DNA of 42,943 bases from contig JAPOYD010000100.1 in the NCBI GenBank assembly GCA_026706735.1, positions 1-42,943 on the forward strand, written 5' to 3'. The DNA comes from Nitrospinota bacterium. GTDB taxonomy: Bacteria; UBA8248. The notes beneath the pieces are model-generated. The model worked only from the letters and a program-made list of their open reading frames with translations. It was not told the origin of the DNA and ran no database searches. The translations under genes were made by a program, and so were the position numbers. Below are positions 30,516 through 39,895 of this stretch, in pieces (within the stretch, counting starts at the first letter, position 1; each line of letters begins with the position of its first letter).

Positions 30516-31454
30516 ATGGCCGCCCCGAGCGTTCCCGACATCAAGGAGATTCAGCGGTACCGCCAGGCCGCCTTCCTGGGGCGCATCGCGCTCTACCTGA
30601 TCGTCGCCTTCATGCTCTTCTATGCCATCTCGCCTTTTTACTGGATGCTGAATTCGAGCCTCCAGTTGGAAAAGGACGTGGTGTCGGTTCCGCCCAACTG
30701 GGTCCCGCCCACGCTCAACATCGGCAACTACGAGGAGATCATCCTCAGAAAACCTGCCGACACGAGCGTCGCATTCGACAAGAGCATGGCCGGATACTCC
30801 ACGTTCCCCACGGCGGACGTGCTGCCCTCGATGTGGAACAGCTTCGTCGTGGCGCTGGGCGTCACCATCATCAACGTCATCTTGGGCTGTCTGGCAGCGT
30901 ATGGTTTCGCGCGTCTTTACTTCAAGGGGAAGCAGTCCCTTTTCTACGTCGTGCTGGCGTCGCGCATCGTGCCCGAGGTGTCCCTGATCGTCCCCTTCTA
31001 TCTGATGATCCGGGGGCTCGGACTATTAGACACCTATATGGGACTCATCGTGGCCTACATCCCGATATCCCTGCCACTGGCGATATTCGTGCTGGTCGCC
31101 TATTTCGAAACAGTCCCGCAGGAGATCGAAAGCGCCGCCCGTGTGGACGGCTGCAACCGCTTCCAGACGCTCTGGCGCGTGATCCTGCCGCTTTCGACGC
31201 CTGCTATCGTCACGGCGGCCGTGTTCGTGTTCCTCACGAGTTGGAACGAATTCCTCTTCCCGCTCGTCCTGACACAGACGATGAACACCCGGCCCATCAC
31301 GGTGACGCTGCTCGATTTCGTCTCCGAGTTTTCGGTGAGCTACGCGCGGATGAACGCCGCGGGCGTCGCCTGCGTCATCATTCCCGTCGCCCTGGCCCTC
31401 ATGTTCCAGCGCTACTTCGTGCGCGGGCTGACGGCGGGGGCGGTAAAGGGCTAG
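30516..31454 (+). CDS. ABC sugar transporter permease (MalG/UgpE type)
   Basis: PFYWMLNSSLQ ... VPQEIESAARVDGCNRFQTLWRVILPLSTPAIVTAAVFVFLTSWNEFLFPLVL. Confidence 0.92.
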   Translation: MAAPSVPDIKEIQRYRQAAFLGRIALYLIVAFMLFYAISPFYWMLNSSLQLEKDVVSVPPNWVPPTLNIGNYEEIILRKPADTSVAFDKSMAGYSTFPTADVLPSMWNSFVVALGVTIINVILGCLAAYGFARLYFKGKQSLFYVVLASRIVPEVSLIVPFYLMIRGLGLLDTYMGLIVAYIPISLPLAIFVLVAYFETVPQEIESAARVDGCNRFQTLWRVILPLSTPAIVTAAVFVFLTSWNEFLFPLVLTQTMNTRPITVTLLDFVSEFSVSYARMNAAGVACVIIPVALALMFQRYFVRGLTAGAVKG

Positions 31455-31480
31455 CCGGTTTTCCATAGGAGCGAGTGAGA

Positions 31481-32569
31481 ATGGCGAAGGTCGTGCTGGA
31501 GAACTTGACCAAGAACTACGGCGAGGTGGTCGCGGTCGACAATGTGGACCTCGAGATCGAAGACGGCAGATTCGTCGTTCTCCTCGGCCCTTCGGGGTGC
31601 GGGAAGACCACCATCCTGAACGTGGTCGCGGGTCTGCTGGAGCCCACCGAGGGCGCGATACTCATCGACGGGGTGGACGTTCGCCACATTCCGGCGCACA
31701 AGCGCAACATGGCCATGGTGTTCCAGAGCTACGCGCTCTACCCCCACCTGAGAGTGCGGGACAATCTGGCTTTTCCGCTTCGGATGATGAAGATGTCCAA
31801 GGCGGAAATCGAGGAAAAAGTTCTCTGGGCGGCCGAGGCGCTCGATATCGGAGAGCTTCTGGCCCGGAGGCCCCGCGAACTCTCCGGCGGACAGCGCCAG
31901 CGCGTGGCGCTGGGCCGGGCTATCGTGCGCGAGCCTTGGGCGTTTCTGTTGGACGAGCCGCTTTCTAACCTCGACGCCGCGCTCAGGGTCGAGATGCGCG
32001 CGGAACTCAAAAAGCTCCACCGGCGGCTGGAGACCACCATGATCTACGTGACCCACGATCAGGTGGAGGCGCTCAACATGGCGGACGAGATAGCCCTCAT
32101 GAAAGACGGCGTGCTCCAACAGTACGCCTCTCCCTACGCCGTCTACCACGAGCCGGCGAACACCTTCGTAGCGCAGTTCGTGGGCACGCCGCCCATGAAC
32201 CTCATCTCAGGCGCCCTGGAGCAGGAAAACGGAAGGCTTTGCTTCCGCTACGGGAATTTCGCCGTGGAGCCATCGCCGGAGCAACGCAAGCGATTGGAGG
32301 AAAAAGAGAGGGACAAGGTGATTTTAGGGATTCGCCCCGAGGACGTTACCGTGAAGGCCGCCGGGAATGATGGAGACGGCCACCTCAGCAAGGTGCTGCT
32401 ACTGGAGCCTTACGGCGCGGATCAGGTGCTCGAACTCGCCTTTGAGGACTTATCCATCATGGCGCGCACGCCCTCTACACTCAGGGTCGACATGGGGGAT
32501 GAGACACGGGTGGGGATGCGCGAGGACAACCTCTTCTTCTTCGACGCCGAAACCGAACTGGCCATCTGA
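31481..32569 (+). CDS. ABC sugar transporter ATP-binding protein (MalK/UgpC type)
   Basis: Walker A GPSGCGKTT, signature LSGGQRQRVALGRAI, FLLDEPLSNLD, and a C-terminal TOBE-like region. Confidence 0.95.
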   Translation: MAKVVLENLTKNYGEVVAVDNVDLEIEDGRFVVLLGPSGCGKTTILNVVAGLLEPTEGAILIDGVDVRHIPAHKRNMAMVFQSYALYPHLRVRDNLAFPLRMMKMSKAEIEEKVLWAAEALDIGELLARRPRELSGGQRQRVALGRAIVREPWAFLLDEPLSNLDAALRVEMRAELKKLHRRLETTMIYVTHDQVEALNMADEIALMKDGVLQQYASPYAVYHEPANTFVAQFVGTPPMNLISGALEQENGRLCFRYGNFAVEPSPEQRKRLEEKERDKVILGIRPEDVTVKAAGNDGDGHLSKVLLLEPYGADQVLELAFEDLSIMARTPSTLRVDMGDETRVGMREDNLFFFDAETELAI

Positions 32570-32594
32570 GACCAGACGTATTCCCGGACTTCGA

Positions 32595-32987
32595 GGGGCT
32601 GTTGAAAAACTCATTGTCAAGGGAGTAAACCCCCAACCCCCCTTTTCGGGCTTGTTGAAAAAGTCCTCTTCGCCTCATCCTGAGTAGCGGCGAAGCCGCG
32701 TATCGAAGGATGCCCTCTCGCCCGGCGCGAGCGGGTGTGATTGGTCGTGTAGGGGTCGCATATATGCGACCCTGCATTTTTCGCGTCCTCACGGACACGG
32801 GCCGCATATATGTCGGACATATATGTCCGACCTACACCAGGCTTGCGACCAAAACGACGTGCGGGGGAGGGACACACAGGTCCTCCCCTACAAAACCATC
32901 GTGTCTCGCGTAGCCGGACAGGCGCGGGGGCCTGTCCGGGGACCTATGTGTCCGCCCAGTCTCGAAACAGGCTTTTTCAACAGCCCC
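32595..32987. repeat. Composite repeat element A with terminal inverted repeats
   Basis: GGGGCTGTTGAAAAA (32595-32609) and its exact reverse complement TTTTTCAACAGCCCC (32973-32987); several internal palindromes. Confidence 0.8.
32676..32712. repeat. CATCCTGAG...TATCGAAGGATG hairpin nested in element A
   Basis: CATCCTGAGTAGCGGCGAAGCCGCGTATCGAAGGATG. Confidence 0.6.
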
Positions 32988-32988
32988 T

Positions 32989-33762
32989 TTACTTGTAGAC
33001 TTCCTGAATCCCGAAATACTCCGGGTTGAAGTTTTCCACTATCTCGACCACCTTGTTCACACATGCCTCGAAGTACTGGCGGCCCTTCTCCGGCGTGGCC
33101 AGGCGCGGGTCGCCGTAGACGCCGTTGTGCACCCGGCTGTCGGGCAGGCGCACGACCGATGTCACCCCGTGCTGGTAGGAGAGCACGAGTTCCGGCTTGT
33201 ACTCCCAGTCTCCCAGGCGATCGACGTGCACCATGCCCGGGCGGATGTGCATCATGAAGGACGTCTCGAACTCGTTCGCGTGGGTGCCCTCGCGGAAGTT
33301 TTCGCCGACGGCGTCGCACGCCTCCTTGTCCACCATGAAGTAGCTTCCCGCGACGATGAGCTTGTCTCCGTCCCTGCCGTAGCGGTCCATGAGCTTGAAC
33401 ATCATGGTCTGGAGCAGGGGAAGGTTGGGGTTGTGGCCGTTCAGGAAGAAAACTCGCTTGAAGCCGTTGCGAATGAAGCTTTCGGTGATCTCGGCGACGC
33501 AGGTCATGAAGGTATCGGCCGTGAAGCTGATGGTGCCCGGAAAATTCTCCCACACCTCCGAATAGCCGTAGGGAAGCGGCGGTGCGACAAGGCAGCCCGT
33601 CCGGTCGCCGACGGCTTTCGCGACTTCAAACGCGCTCGATATGTCCACCTGAACCGGCAGGTGGGGGCCGTGCTGCTCGGTCGAGCCCACGGGCTGGATG
33701 ATGACGGGGTTCTCGGGAATCAGGTCGCGGATTTCCATCCAGGTCAGGTCGCTCAGCATCAT
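32989..33762 (-). CDS. Creatininase-family amidohydrolase
   Basis: PVIIQPVGSTEQHGPHLPVQVD ... RVFFLNGHNPNLPLLQ ... GTHANEFETSFMMHIRPG. Confidence 0.9.
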   Translation of the reverse strand: MMLSDLTWMEIRDLIPENPVIIQPVGSTEQHGPHLPVQVDISSAFEVAKAVGDRTGCLVAPPLPYGYSEVWENFPGTISFTADTFMTCVAEITESFIRNGFKRVFFLNGHNPNLPLLQTMMFKLMDRYGRDGDKLIVAGSYFMVDKEACDAVGENFREGTHANEFETSFMMHIRPGMVHVDRLGDWEYKPELVLSYQHGVTSVVRLPDSRVHNGVYGDPRLATPEKGRQYFEACVNKVVEIVENFNPEYFGIQEVYK

Positions 33763-33791
33763 GGCGTCGTTCCCTCCATTAAATTTCGGAC

Positions 33792-34262
33792 TCAGCCGGA
33801 GACGGCCTGGGCGGGTTCACCCTCATAGATTTTGAACAGGGCCAGCTCGAAGCCGTCTGGATCATAGAAAATGGCGGCTCGCCAGTAGCGCCCGTCGCCG
33901 CGCCACGTCACCTGGGGCGGGGTGGCGAACCGCACGCCCTTGGCGACCAGCTCTTCATAGGCGGCGTCCAGGTCTTCGGGCTCGAAGGCGATGTGGCTGC
34001 TGCCCACGTCGTTCAGGGCCGGCGGATTGTCGTAGGGTTTGCCCTCCGCTTTCAGGAACTGGATGAGCTCCACGATCGCGCCTCCCGCCCGGAGCATGAC
34101 GATCCGAAGCTTGCTGTCGGGCGTGGTCGAGGCGTACTGGATACCCTCCTCGTCGGAGCTGATGTCCTCCTCTACCTCGAAGCCCAGGATGTCGCGGTAA
34201 AACGCGATGGACCTTTCGATATCCGAAACCGTTCTGCTGGAATGGTGCATGGGACCTATCAT
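33792..34262 (-). CDS. VOC/glyoxalase-family protein
   Basis: MHHSSRTVSDIERSIAFYRDILGFEVEEDI ... SSHIAFEPEDLDAAYEELVAKGVRFATPP ... AAIFYDPDGFELALFKI. Confidence 0.88.
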   Translation of the reverse strand: MIGPMHHSSRTVSDIERSIAFYRDILGFEVEEDISSDEEGIQYASTTPDSKLRIVMLRAGGAIVELIQFLKAEGKPYDNPPALNDVGSSHIAFEPEDLDAAYEELVAKGVRFATPPQVTWRGDGRYWRAAIFYDPDGFELALFKIYEGEPAQAVSG

Positions 34263-34405
34263 GACGATCTCCCCCCCTTGGTCTTGAGAAAACCTTGCGG
34301 GCCAACCGTCTTTCGGGATGGCGCCCGTACCGGAAACTTCATGTACGAGATATGCAGGCAATATAACACAAAACAATTAGCGGAGCACGAAACGCTCTAT
34401 CTAAG

Positions 34406-34790
34406 GGGGCTGTTGAAAAAGACTCCCTGAAAAGGGGGTGGTGAAAACGTGGAGAGGAAATATTTATTTTTATGTAGGTCGGACATATATGTCCGACATA
34501 TATGCGACCCTGATTTTTTTCACCCACCGCAAGGGCCGCATATATGCGGCCCCTACACCAGGCTTACGACCAAAACGACGTGCAGAGTGAAGTCATGAAA
34601 GAGACGAGCAGGCAAAGTCAAAATGGATTCCGGCTTTCGCCGGAATGACGAACAAAACCGCATTCGCCCGTAGCCGGACAGGCTTCTACGCCTGTCCGGG
34701 GTTCGCGAACTGTGGGACAACCCCGAGGAGGGGTTGTCACTACAATCCCATCGTTTCGAGCCTTCATTTATCAGGACTTTTTCAACAACC
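34406..34790. repeat. Composite repeat element B, related to element A
   Basis: Left GGGGCTGTTGAAAAA (34406-34420), diverged right TTTTTCAACAACC (34778-34790); shares CCTACACCAGGCTTRCGACCAAAACGACGTGC and the GCCGGACAGGC hairpin with A. Confidence 0.75.
34623..34652. repeat. GGATTCCGGCTTTCGCCGGAATGACG hairpin repeat inside element B
   Basis: Further copies at 40861-40889 (inverted) and 40976-41005. Confidence 0.85.
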
Positions 34791-34828
34791 GCAAACGAGG
34801 GGGTTTCCACTACAATGCCGAGCGCTTC

Positions 34829-35626
34829 TCAACTCCCCCTGAAGTTCGGTTTGCGCTTCTCGTGAAAGGCCTCCACGCCCTCTTTGAAATCATCCGACTG
34901 GCGAAGCCGCGAGTAGCAATGCCCCTCGAGCTGGATTCCCAGGGACAGGAAGGTGTCTTCGGTTTCGTTGAGCAGGCGCTTGGCCGTGCGCTGCGCGAGC
35001 GGGGCGAACTGGCAGAGTTCGGCCACCAGGGTGTCCGTGGCTTTTTCGAGTTCCTCGTCCGGCACGACCTCGGTGACGATACCCCACTCATACGCCTGGC
35101 TGCCGCTGATGCGTTTCGAGCGCATGACGATGTGCTTCGTCCGCGTAATGCCGATCATCTTCTGGAGGCGCGCCGAACCGCCCGAACCCGGAATCTGCCC
35201 CAGGCGCTGCTCGGGGAGGGCGTAGAGCGTAGTCTCCGACGCGACCCGGAAATCACAGGCGAGCGAGATCTCGAAACCGACGCCGAAGCAGTAGCCGCGA
35301 TTTGCGGCGATGGTCGGCTTCAGGCACCGCGTGGGCGCGGCGATGTTGTCGGCCAGGTTCGATACATGCTCGGGCGAGGCTTCCATGAAGCCGCGAATGA
35401 ATCCCCCCGAGGAGAAGTTGGGTCCGGTGGCGCGCAGCACGATCACGCGCACGCGCTCGTCAAGGTCGAGGTTCTCGAATGCGGCGCGCAGCTCCTCGCG
35501 CTGGCCCATGCTGATCGTGTTCATCTCGCCGCGATCCAGAATGATGTCGCCGCGCTGCCCTTCTGCGTCTATTTCGACCGTGAAGCCGTCGAAACTGGCG
35601 CCGTGCAGGTCTTCGCCGTGTAGCAT
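34829..35626 (-). CDS. Enoyl-CoA hydratase/isomerase family protein
   Basis: ANRGYCFGVGFEISLACDFRVASETTLYALPEQRLGQIPGSGGSARLQKMIG; alternative TTG start at 35632. Confidence 0.9.
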   Translation of the reverse strand: MLHGEDLHGASFDGFTVEIDAEGQRGDIILDRGEMNTISMGQREELRAAFENLDLDERVRVIVLRATGPNFSSGGFIRGFMEASPEHVSNLADNIAAPTRCLKPTIAANRGYCFGVGFEISLACDFRVASETTLYALPEQRLGQIPGSGGSARLQKMIGITRTKHIVMRSKRISGSQAYEWGIVTEVVPDEELEKATDTLVAELCQFAPLAQRTAKRLLNETEDTFLSLGIQLEGHCYSRLRQSDDFKEGVEAFHEKRKPNFRGS

Positions 35627-35661
35627 CGTCAAGGTTCTCCCTCCGTCTTGGGTTGTCGTTT

Positions 35662-37275
35662 CTATTCAGCGGGCGCCATTTGCAGCAGCGCTTTCTTGTC
35701 GATCTTGTCACTCGCGACGCGTGGGAATTCGGGCAGTTCGATGAACCGCGCCGGTATCTTGTAGGTGGCGAGGCCGCTCGTTCTGAGCGCTTCGGCCACA
35801 GATTCCGCGTCGAGACTCCTGCCCTCATGGGGCTGGATGAACGCCCAGGGCACTTCGCCGTATTCGGGGTCGGGCGCGGCGATAACGGCGCACTCGAATA
35901 CGACGGGGTGTTTGGCGAGCTCACGCTCGACCTCGGCCGGCAGTATCTTCTGCCCGCTGCGGTTGATGACCTCCTTGCTGCGGCCGAGCAACCGCAAGCG
36001 GCCGTCCTCGTCGATGGTCGCGATGTCGCCGGTCGCGTTCCAGCCCTCCGACCAGACCGCTTTTGTGGCTTCCGGGTCTTTCCAGTAGCCCGAGGACGCG
36101 AAAGGGGCCGAGAGTTTGAAGTGGCCGACGCTCCCCCGGGGCAACGCGTTTCCCTCCTCATCCTCGATTCGCCAGCCGCATCCCCGGTGCGGCAAACCGA
36201 GGCTGCCGTTGAGCCTGAGCGCGACGGGATCATGGAAGTCCGCGTGTGCGAAGCCGGGGGTTTCCATGCTGCCCGCCGCGAGGACGACGCGGGTACCGGT
36301 GAGGCTCTCGAAGCGGCGCGCCGCGTCCAGGTCCGCCGCCGCCGTGCCGACCCGTATGGCGCGCAGCGAACTGAGGTCGAAGAAGCCCAGGTCTTCCTGC
36401 GCCATCCGGGTGAGGATGACGGGAACGGTCGTCGCCACGGTGATCTTGGCACTCTCGATGAGCGCCAGCAAAGCGCGCGCGTTATAGGATTCGGGGAACG
36501 TGAAGGCGCACGGCGTCATCCCCGACGTCACCCAGACCAGAAGGCCCGCGCCCCCCGCCATCGGTGCGAAAACGCCGACGTTGTCTTCCTCGCTCATACG
36601 CAATCGCGCGCCGTTTGCGCGGGCGAGACACATCTGCGCCCCTTCGGGCCATTCGCACAGCTTCGAAAAGCCGCTGGAGCCGCTCGAGACCGTGATCATG
36701 GAAATCTCATCGAAGCGGAAGGCCCGGGAGGCGATCTCCTCCATCGCTCCCGCGTTCTCGGGCGGCCTGGTCAGCTCGGCCCAGGGGAGCCAACCCTCGG
36801 GAGCCTCCCCCGAGAGATCGACGCGAAGCGTGTGCGCGGCTCCGCCGATAGCCTCATCCAGCCAGGCATTCGGCAAATCGCGGCCTGATTCTGGTGAGGC
36901 GAAGATGACGCCCGGCGCCAGTTCCTGATGTGCGTAGCCCAGTTCCTGGCTGCGCCACTGCATGGGGGCGAAACAACCGATGATTCCCGCTTTCTTGAAT
37001 GCGATTCGCAGGACCATCTCGCGGTTTGAGGATGCCATCTGCACCAGGGCGCAGGCGTCGCGCTCGATTCCCCGCGCGATCAGGTTCGCGGCGATGCGGT
37101 CGGTGAGTTCATCCAGCCCCCGCCAGGTGATCTCCTCTTGCGCGTCGCGGCAGGCGGTTTTCTCGGGAAAGTCCCGCGCATAAACAGCGTAGCGCTCCAC
37201 CATCGTCTCGCGCGTCCAGTATCCGGCGGCGAGATAGGCTTCTATTTTTTCCTGGTCAAGAAAAGAAGGTTTCAT
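35662..37275 (-). CDS. AMP-dependent acyl-CoA synthetase/ligase
   Basis: MKPSFLDQEKIEAYLAAGYWTRETMVERY ... MITVSSGSSGFSK ... YWKDPEATKAVWSEGWNATGDIATIDEDGRLRLLGRSKEVINRSGQKILPAEVE. Confidence 0.93.
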   Translation of the reverse strand: MKPSFLDQEKIEAYLAAGYWTRETMVERYAVYARDFPEKTACRDAQEEITWRGLDELTDRIAANLIARGIERDACALVQMASSNREMVLRIAFKKAGIIGCFAPMQWRSQELGYAHQELAPGVIFASPESGRDLPNAWLDEAIGGAAHTLRVDLSGEAPEGWLPWAELTRPPENAGAMEEIASRAFRFDEISMITVSSGSSGFSKLCEWPEGAQMCLARANGARLRMSEEDNVGVFAPMAGGAGLLVWVTSGMTPCAFTFPESYNARALLALIESAKITVATTVPVILTRMAQEDLGFFDLSSLRAIRVGTAAADLDAARRFESLTGTRVVLAAGSMETPGFAHADFHDPVALRLNGSLGLPHRGCGWRIEDEEGNALPRGSVGHFKLSAPFASSGYWKDPEATKAVWSEGWNATGDIATIDEDGRLRLLGRSKEVINRSGQKILPAEVERELAKHPVVFECAVIAAPDPEYGEVPWAFIQPHEGRSLDAESVAEALRTSGLATYKIPARFIELPEFPRVASDKIDKKALLQMAPAE

Positions 37276-37289
37276 GTTTTGTTCCGGAA

Positions 37290-38075
37290 TCAGCGGCCCT
37301 TGTACTCGGGCGCGCGCTTTTCGGCGTAGGCTTTCAAGGCCTCGCGGCTGTCCTCGGTCGCCATGCAGATGGCGTAGAGCTTGCGCTCGAAGTCGATGCC
37401 CGCCAGGAGCTCCGTTTCCGTGGAGCGCAGGACGGCGTCGCGCCCGGCGACGAACGCCATGGGGGCCTGCGCCCCCATCGCGCGCGCCAGCTCCTTCGCG
37501 CGGGGCATGAGGCCGGCCAGCGGCAGGACTTCGGTGACCAGGCCGATTTCGCGCGCGGTCCCGGCGTCGACGCGCTGCCCCGTCAGGATCATCTGCATGG
37601 CCCAGCCCAGCCCGACGAACCGGTAGAGGCGCTGCGTGCCGCCCGAGCCGGGGATCTGGCCAAAGTTGATCTCTGGCAGCCCGAGCTGGGCGTTTTCGCT
37701 CGCGATGCGGACCGTGCAGCCCATGGAGAATTCGAGGCCCGCGCCGAAGCAGTAGCCGTTGACCGCGGCGACGGTCGGCTTGCCGAGGCGCTCGATGGCG
37801 GTCGGCAGCTCCTTGCGCAGCGTCGCCGAGGGGCCCATCTCCGAGACCAGCGTGCGCTGCTCCAGTTCGGGGATGTTGGCGCCGGCGCAAAACGACTCCT
37901 CCCCGTGCCCGGTGAAGACGATGGCCTTCACCGCGTCGTCGGTCTCGGCGCGGCGGGCGCAGTCGAGCAGGTCGACCCGCATCTGGTGGGTCATGGCGTT
38001 TCGCTTCTCGGGCCGGTGCAGCGTGACGATCAGCAACTCACCGTCCATTTCGGTGCGCACGTTCTCGTAGTTCAT
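37290..38075 (-). CDS. Enoyl-CoA hydratase/isomerase family protein
   Basis: VNGYCFGAGLEFSMGCTVRIASENAQLGLPEINFGQIPGSGGTQRLYRFVG. Confidence 0.93.
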   Translation of the reverse strand: MNYENVRTEMDGELLIVTLHRPEKRNAMTHQMRVDLLDCARRAETDDAVKAIVFTGHGEESFCAGANIPELEQRTLVSEMGPSATLRKELPTAIERLGKPTVAAVNGYCFGAGLEFSMGCTVRIASENAQLGLPEINFGQIPGSGGTQRLYRFVGLGWAMQMILTGQRVDAGTAREIGLVTEVLPLAGLMPRAKELARAMGAQAPMAFVAGRDAVLRSTETELLAGIDFERKLYAICMATEDSREALKAYAEKRAPEYKGR

Positions 38076-38259
38076 GTGGCGTATGCCCCCTTGTTCAATG
38101 AGATTGTTATCGTCGTCTCAGGCGGCGTCCGCATCGACGCCCGCCCGCACTCCCATTGTAATCAACATCTGCGCGGTTCAAGTCAACCGGCGTTGGGCCG
38201 GTTTCGCGGATGCGCAGCATGTCTGTGAAGAGCGCCGGACGAAAAAAGCGTTCACCCAG

Positions 38260-38295
38260 GCGTCCCGGCCCTCATGCGAGAGAGCCGGGACGCCG
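38260..38295 (-). terminator. Candidate hairpin terminator 3' of alpha/beta hydrolase 2
   Basis: GGCGTCCCGGC / GCCGGGACGCC 11-bp stem; a short U-run on the minus strand (AAAAAA at about 38243) lies some distance away. Confidence 0.4.
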
Positions 38296-38331
38296 CAGCG
38301 GGCGATGAAGGAAAGTATGCGTTCGGTCCCG

Positions 38332-39516
38332 CTACGCGCCCAGCTTCAGCTTGAGCCAGTCGAAAATCTCGTGCGCGTAGGGGGGCACGTTGTCCATCTG
38401 GCAGTGCTGGGCGCCCGTTTCGGTCCCCTTGACGACCCGGAAGGTCTTGTCTTTCGAACCCGAGGCGTTGAAAAGGTTTTTCGCGTCGGCGAGGGGGATC
38501 TGCTGGTCGCCTTCCCCGTGAATCAGCAGAAACGGGCAGCGCATGTTCTGCACCACGCCGTCGAGCTTGAAATCGGCGAGCAGGTCGAGGCACTCCTCTG
38601 TGGAGTCGGAGTTGAAAATCCACTCCAGGTGATGGCCGGGAACCGAGAGGGCCGTCTTGTAGGCGGCGGCGATACGGTCCTGCCATACCCGCTGGTAGTC
38701 CCAGATCGCCCCCCAGGCCACGCACGCCTTGAAGCGGTGCTCCATGCTGGCGTTTCTGGGCGCGTAGTAGCCGCCCAGGCTGATCGCCATGACGCCGGCG
38801 CGCTTCGCGTCCACGTCGTTTCTGCTTTCGAGGTAATCGAGCGCGGCACTACCAGCGACCTCGTGGTCGTGGCGCAGGAAGAGCTTCCGGAAGCGGATGG
38901 CTTCCCCGTTTCCGGGCGCGTCCACGGCGAGCACGCTCATCCCCCGGCGCGCGAGGTCTTCCGCGCCCAGGATGTATTGGATCTCTTTCGAAACGTCGAA
39001 GCCGTCGAAAGAGACAACCACGGGCGGTTTCCGCTTCCTCGTGTTCCGCGCGTGAATGAGGATGCCCGGCAGCGTTTTTTTGCCTTCGAAGGGGATCTCC
39101 ACGTGCTCGATGCGCGGCGCGTCCGTGAGCGCGGCGAAGCGCTTGAAGCTGTCCAGCGATTTGCGGTACGCGGCGTTCGCCGCCTTGTCCTTGGGTGTGC
39201 GGAACCGCTCGCCGAGCTGGTAGTAGAAACACGCGCGCTTGAAGAAGGCGGCGGCGGAGAGGTCGTTCTTCTTCCGCGCGGCGGCCATCCCGAGGGCGCG
39301 CATCCTGTCGGCTTCGCTCACCCATTCGGCGAACCAGGCGTCGTCGTCGCCTATCTTGCCCTTTAACTTGCGGCAGACCCTGTCGACCTCGCCCATCGTG
39401 GACGAGCCCCAGAAGGACGTGGAATAGGCGATCCCCACGCCTGCGGACCAGCGGTAGTCATTCGGAAAATACGCGAACCACGGTTCCTTGCGGACGGCTT
39501 GTGCGGCTTTTGCCAT
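38332..39516 (-). CDS. Alpha/beta hydrolase (paralog 2)
   Basis: WFAYFPNDYRWSAGVGIAYSTSFWGSSTMGEVDRVCRKLKGKIGDDDAWFAEW; GVMAISLGGYYAPR; GAQHCQMDN. Confidence 0.88.
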   Translation of the reverse strand: MAKAAQAVRKEPWFAYFPNDYRWSAGVGIAYSTSFWGSSTMGEVDRVCRKLKGKIGDDDAWFAEWVSEADRMRALGMAAARKKNDLSAAAFFKRACFYYQLGERFRTPKDKAANAAYRKSLDSFKRFAALTDAPRIEHVEIPFEGKKTLPGILIHARNTRKRKPPVVVSFDGFDVSKEIQYILGAEDLARRGMSVLAVDAPGNGEAIRFRKLFLRHDHEVAGSAALDYLESRNDVDAKRAGVMAISLGGYYAPRNASMEHRFKACVAWGAIWDYQRVWQDRIAAAYKTALSVPGHHLEWIFNSDSTEECLDLLADFKLDGVVQNMRCPFLLIHGEGDQQIPLADAKNLFNASGSKDKTFRVVKGTETGAQHCQMDNVPPYAHEIFDWLKLKLGA

Positions 39517-39805
39517 GAGGCGTTCTCCTTGCGGAAGATCAGAAATTGTTGAGCGCATCTGTTTTGAGGGATGGCGCGGGAAAATCGAGAAAAACGGATT
39601 CTTGAATCCGGCAGTTCTTCGAAATTCGGGCTTCCTCGCTTCGTTGTTCCAGTGGCGGGAAATATATCACAGCGTCGTTCCGCCCGTCATCGGTGGGGGG
39701 ATGTTCCGTTCGAGGGGGAATAAATTCTCGAAGGATGGTCATAATACGTGAACGTAGCGCCGGGACAGGCCCCCGTGCCCGTCCTGATGGTATTGGTCCT
39801 GAAAA

Positions 39806-39832
39806 GGGACAACCACAGGGGGTTGTCCCTAC
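39806..39832. repeat. GGGACAACC...GGTTGTCCCTAC palindromic repeat
   Basis: GGGACAACCACAGGGGGTTGTCCCTAC; related arms within element B at 34712-34743. Confidence 0.75.
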
Positions 39833-39867
39833 GTTGACGTTCTCCCGTCTGCGCGCGAGGCCAATCC

Positions 39868-39895
39868 GTAGGGGCGATTCGCGAACCGCCCCTAC
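39868..39895. repeat. GTAGGGGCG...CGCCCCTAC palindromic repeat
   Basis: GTAGGGGCGATTCGCGAACCGCCCCTAC; overlaps the stop codon of the DUF429-like gene. Confidence 0.85.

Noticed and set aside
32595-34790. CRISPR array from recurrent palindromes
   Set aside because: Palindromes are irregularly spaced, differ in sequence and have no uniform direct repeat/spacer structure or cas genes.
32595-34790. Composite transposon formed by elements A and B around creatininase and VOC genes
   Set aside because: No transposase gene, no visible target-site duplication at the outer ends, and the right end of B is diverged; the repeats can be explained individually.
35653-36888. 411-aa plus-strand ORF
   Set aside because: Antisense shadow of the AMP-dependent ligase, which has clear family motifs on the minus strand.
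37276-37890. N-terminal extension of the ligase ORF (35662-37890)
   Set aside because: Overlaps the enoyl-CoA hydratase 37290-38075 in another frame; the ligase starts at MKPSFLDQEK (37275).
38074-39366. 430-aa plus-strand ORF
   Set aside because: Antisense shadow of alpha/beta hydrolase 2; a similar shadow occurs over paralog 3 (41209-42399).
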